Shown here: piece by piece, positions 62,451-64,000 of the stretch | Numbering within the stretch: the stretch's first letter is position 1 | Layout of the letters: every line of letters begins with the position of its first letter | Notes under the pieces: model-generated | Seen by the model: the letters and a program-made list of their open reading frames with translations, nothing else | Told to the model about the DNA's origin: nothing | The model's database searches: none | Made by a program: the position numbers and the translations under genes | Assembly (NCBI RefSeq): GCF_040784935.1 | Contig: NZ_CP160680.1 | Location: forward strand, 3,256,501 to 3,320,500 | Reading direction: 5' to 3' | Length of the DNA stretch: 64,000 bases | Source of the DNA: Lewinella sp. LCG006 | GTDB taxonomy: Bacteria > Bacteroidota > Bacteroidia > Chitinophagales > Saprospiraceae

Positions 62451-63011
62451 ATGAAAGGTTTAATCATGTTGCTACTGCTGGGTGTATTGGTAAGCTGTGG
62501 CCAACCGGCACCCACTACGGAGCAAGCACCGCCACCCCCGCCCGTCAATGAAGATGACTTATTGCTACGCTTGTCGGCCTACCTGAGTACGGATACCAGC
62601 CGAACCGCCCGGGAGCAAAATGAGATTGTGGATTATGCCATTGAAAACCTGCTGGATGTACGCGTGAGTGACTCGGGCTTGTTTTACCATATCGAAGCAG
62701 AAGGGGATGGAGAGGCCATTGCCTGGGGCGATTACCTGAAAGTACATTACAAAGGCTACTTGCTGGATGGCACCGTGTTTGCCGACTCGAGGAAGCAGGA
62801 TCGGCCGCTGGCGTTCTATGTAGGAAATATGATTCCGGCCTGGAATGAGGGATTACCCTATATAAAAGTGGGGGGTAAACTATTGATGTTGGTGCCTAGC
62901 CACCTGGGCTATGGTGCCGAAGGCTTGAATACGAGCAAGGGGCGGGTGATCGTGCCGCCGTATCAGCTACTGGCGTTTGAAGTGGAGGTATTGGAAAAGG
63001 TGTTAGATTAG
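62451..63011 (+). CDS. FKBP-type peptidyl-prolyl isomerase lipoprotein
   Basis: The 186-residue protein has a lipoprotein signal (MLLLLGVLVSCG, lipobox LVSC) and a Pro-rich linker. The FKBP domain from about residue 75 includes SGLFYHIEAEGDGEAIAWGD, YLKVHYKGYLLDGTVFADSR, FYVGNMIPAWNEGLPYIKVG, GKLLMLVPSHLGYGAEGLN and VIVPPYQLLAFEVEVLEKV. The conserved Tyr, Phe, Trp and GYG residues that form the active pocket are present. It helps fold exported proteins at the outer membrane or periplasm. It follows the hypothetical secreted gene closely. Confidence 0.93.
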   Translation: MKGLIMLLLLGVLVSCGQPAPTTEQAPPPPPVNEDDLLLRLSAYLSTDTSRTAREQNEIVDYAIENLLDVRVSDSGLFYHIEAEGDGEAIAWGDYLKVHYKGYLLDGTVFADSRKQDRPLAFYVGNMIPAWNEGLPYIKVGGKLLMLVPSHLGYGAEGLNTSKGRVIVPPYQLLAFEVEVLEKVLD

Positions 63012-63110
63012 ATTTTGCGGCATTTTTCTAACTAGTGCGGTTTTTGAACCACCAAGGGCTGATAGTCTGGGTTTCTTGTTATTTTTACAGGAAACACGAA
63101 TCAGACTAAT

Positions 63111-64000
63111 ATGACTAATCGCTTATTTCTACTCTTATTTTGTAGCTTATTGTTTATTGGTGCTCAGGCACAAAAGCAAGCGCTGACCTATTACTTGCCG
63201 GATATTGCCTATGATCCTGCGATCCCGACGCCAGAAGAGTTTCTGGGTTGGCAAATTGGAGAATGGCACATCAGCCACGACCAGCAGTTGGCTTACATGC
63301 GGATGTTGGCAGCGGCTTCGCCCCGGATTACCCTTACGGAATATGCACGCACGCACGAGCAGCGGCCTTTGGTGTACCTGACGATTACCAGTGCCTCCAA
63401 TCACGCTCAGTTGCCCACGCTTAAAGAACGGCATGTTGCGCTGAGTGATCCTGACCTTTCTGCTAAGGTGGATATCGAGCAGACGCCCCTGGTCTTGTAT
63501 CAAGGGTTTAGCATTCATGGAAATGAACCCAGCGGAGGCAATGCCGCGCCCTTGGTCGCCTACTATCTGGCTGCTGGCCAAGGTCCGGAAATTGAAGCAC
63601 TACTGGACAATACAATCATTCTTTTTGACCCTTGCTACAATCCCGACGGATTTACCCGTTTCAGTACCTGGGCCAATATGCACAAGAACCTGAACCTGAC
63701 GGCTGACCCTGCCGATCGCGAATACGATGAGAGCTGGCCCGGTGGCCGTACCAACCACTACTGGTTTGATCTGAACCGCGACTGGCTACCTGTACAGCAC
63801 CCGGAAGGTCGCGGCCGAGTGGTGGCTTTCCACGAATGGAAGCCTAACGTACTGACCGACCACCACGAAATGGGCACCAATTCTACCTTCTTCTTCATGC
63901 CTGGTGAACCGAGTCGGGTACACCCACTTACCCCTGGAATGAATCAACAGCTGACGGGAGCTATCGGCAACTACCACGCCAAAGCACTGGACGATATTGG
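63111..64000 (+). CDS. M14 zinc carboxypeptidase, partial (C-terminus off the right edge)
   Basis: From the ATG at 63111 an open frame of 296 codons runs to the window edge. It has a signal peptide (MTNRLFLLLFCSLLFIGAQA). QGFSIHGNEPSGGNAAPLVA holds His and Glu of the M14 HxxE zinc motif. NPDGFTRFSTWANMHKNLNL and YWFDLNRDWLPVQHPEG carry the substrate-binding Asn-Arg, and VLTDHHEMGTNSTFFFMPGE includes the third zinc His. It is a secreted carboxypeptidase that trims peptides from the C-terminus. The catalytic Glu near the C-terminus is expected beyond the edge. It belongs to the Bacteroidota long M14 type, so more domains and a T9SS tail may follow. Confidence 0.88.
   Translation, partial: MTNRLFLLLFCSLLFIGAQAQKQALTYYLPDIAYDPAIPTPEEFLGWQIGEWHISHDQQLAYMRMLAAASPRITLTEYARTHEQRPLVYLTITSASNHAQLPTLKERHVALSDPDLSAKVDIEQTPLVLYQGFSIHGNEPSGGNAAPLVAYYLAAGQGPEIEALLDNTIILFDPCYNPDGFTRFSTWANMHKNLNLTADPADREYDESWPGGRTNHYWFDLNRDWLPVQHPEGRGRVVAFHEWKPNVLTDHHEMGTNSTFFFMPGEPSRVHPLTPGMNQQLTGAIGNYHAKALDDI

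Overview
The window reads as chromosomal DNA from a Bacteroidota bacterium, most likely of the Saprospiria/Lewinella type. Several secreted proteins carry type IX secretion (T9SS) sorting domains, both type A (54850-55785, 58963-59841) and type B/gliding (39886-45480), and a T9SS plug-like protein is present. Start codons lack Shine-Dalgarno motifs, and several genes have Bacteroidota promoter boxes of the form TAnnTTTG. The families DUF5103, DUF4349, DUF2807 and DUF6427 also fit. Family names come from reading the proteins by eye; no database was searched.

Layout. Positions 1-2543 are the edge of an integrated element beside tRNA-Gln(TTG). It holds a partial excisionase-like HTH gene, an AT-rich unknown gene coupled to a tyrosine recombinase, and a cluster of 10-bp repeats next to the tRNA 3' end; the rest lies off the left edge. 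Positions 2.8-15.3 kb hold a hemerythrin-like protein, lipoproteins, an RND/MMPL exporter, fumarase (fumC), a DUF4349 protein and the T9SS plug-like protein. Positions 15.3-22.6 kb hold an alkyladenine DNA glycosylase, a DUF2807 protein, IMP dehydrogenase (guaB), a CotH-like protein and a LytS/LytTR two-component pair. A toxin-antitoxin module with a frameshifted PIN toxin follows, then an AddA/RecB-like helicase divergent from two TPM-domain genes. Positions 28.5-39 kb hold a SnoaL-like protein, a metalloprotease, an alkaline phosphatase, dprA, an SH3 protein, a glucosaminidase-like protein, purD, tRNA-Leu(GAG), MlaF/MlaE-type transporter subunits and two tandem SDR genes.

A 1864-residue T9SS adhesin-like protein with 23 repeats of about 51 residues fills 39.9-45.5 kb. 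After it come lipA, a beta-barrel gene and a compact three-gene cassette (48284-49899) encoding a coiled-coil protein, a roadblock/longin-like protein and a Rab/Ras-like small GTPase. That cassette is the best candidate here for a little-described system. Positions 50-64 kb hold a polysaccharide deacetylase-like gene, upp, an ECF sigma factor overlapping an anti-sigma/beta-barrel fusion, a Tat- and T9SS-tagged intradiol dioxygenase-like enzyme, an amino-acid permease, a DUF6427 protein, a DUF1990/YndJ pair, an FKBP isomerase lipoprotein and the start of an M14 carboxypeptidase.

Functional threads. Envelope and secretion genes dominate: lipoproteins, barrels, T9SS cargo, lipid transport and surface enzymes. 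Housekeeping genes (fumC, guaB, purD, lipA, upp, dprA) are scattered among them. Intergenic regions are rich in palindromes and short repeats. Two 123-bp hairpin elements with the same ends each start two bases after a stop codon.
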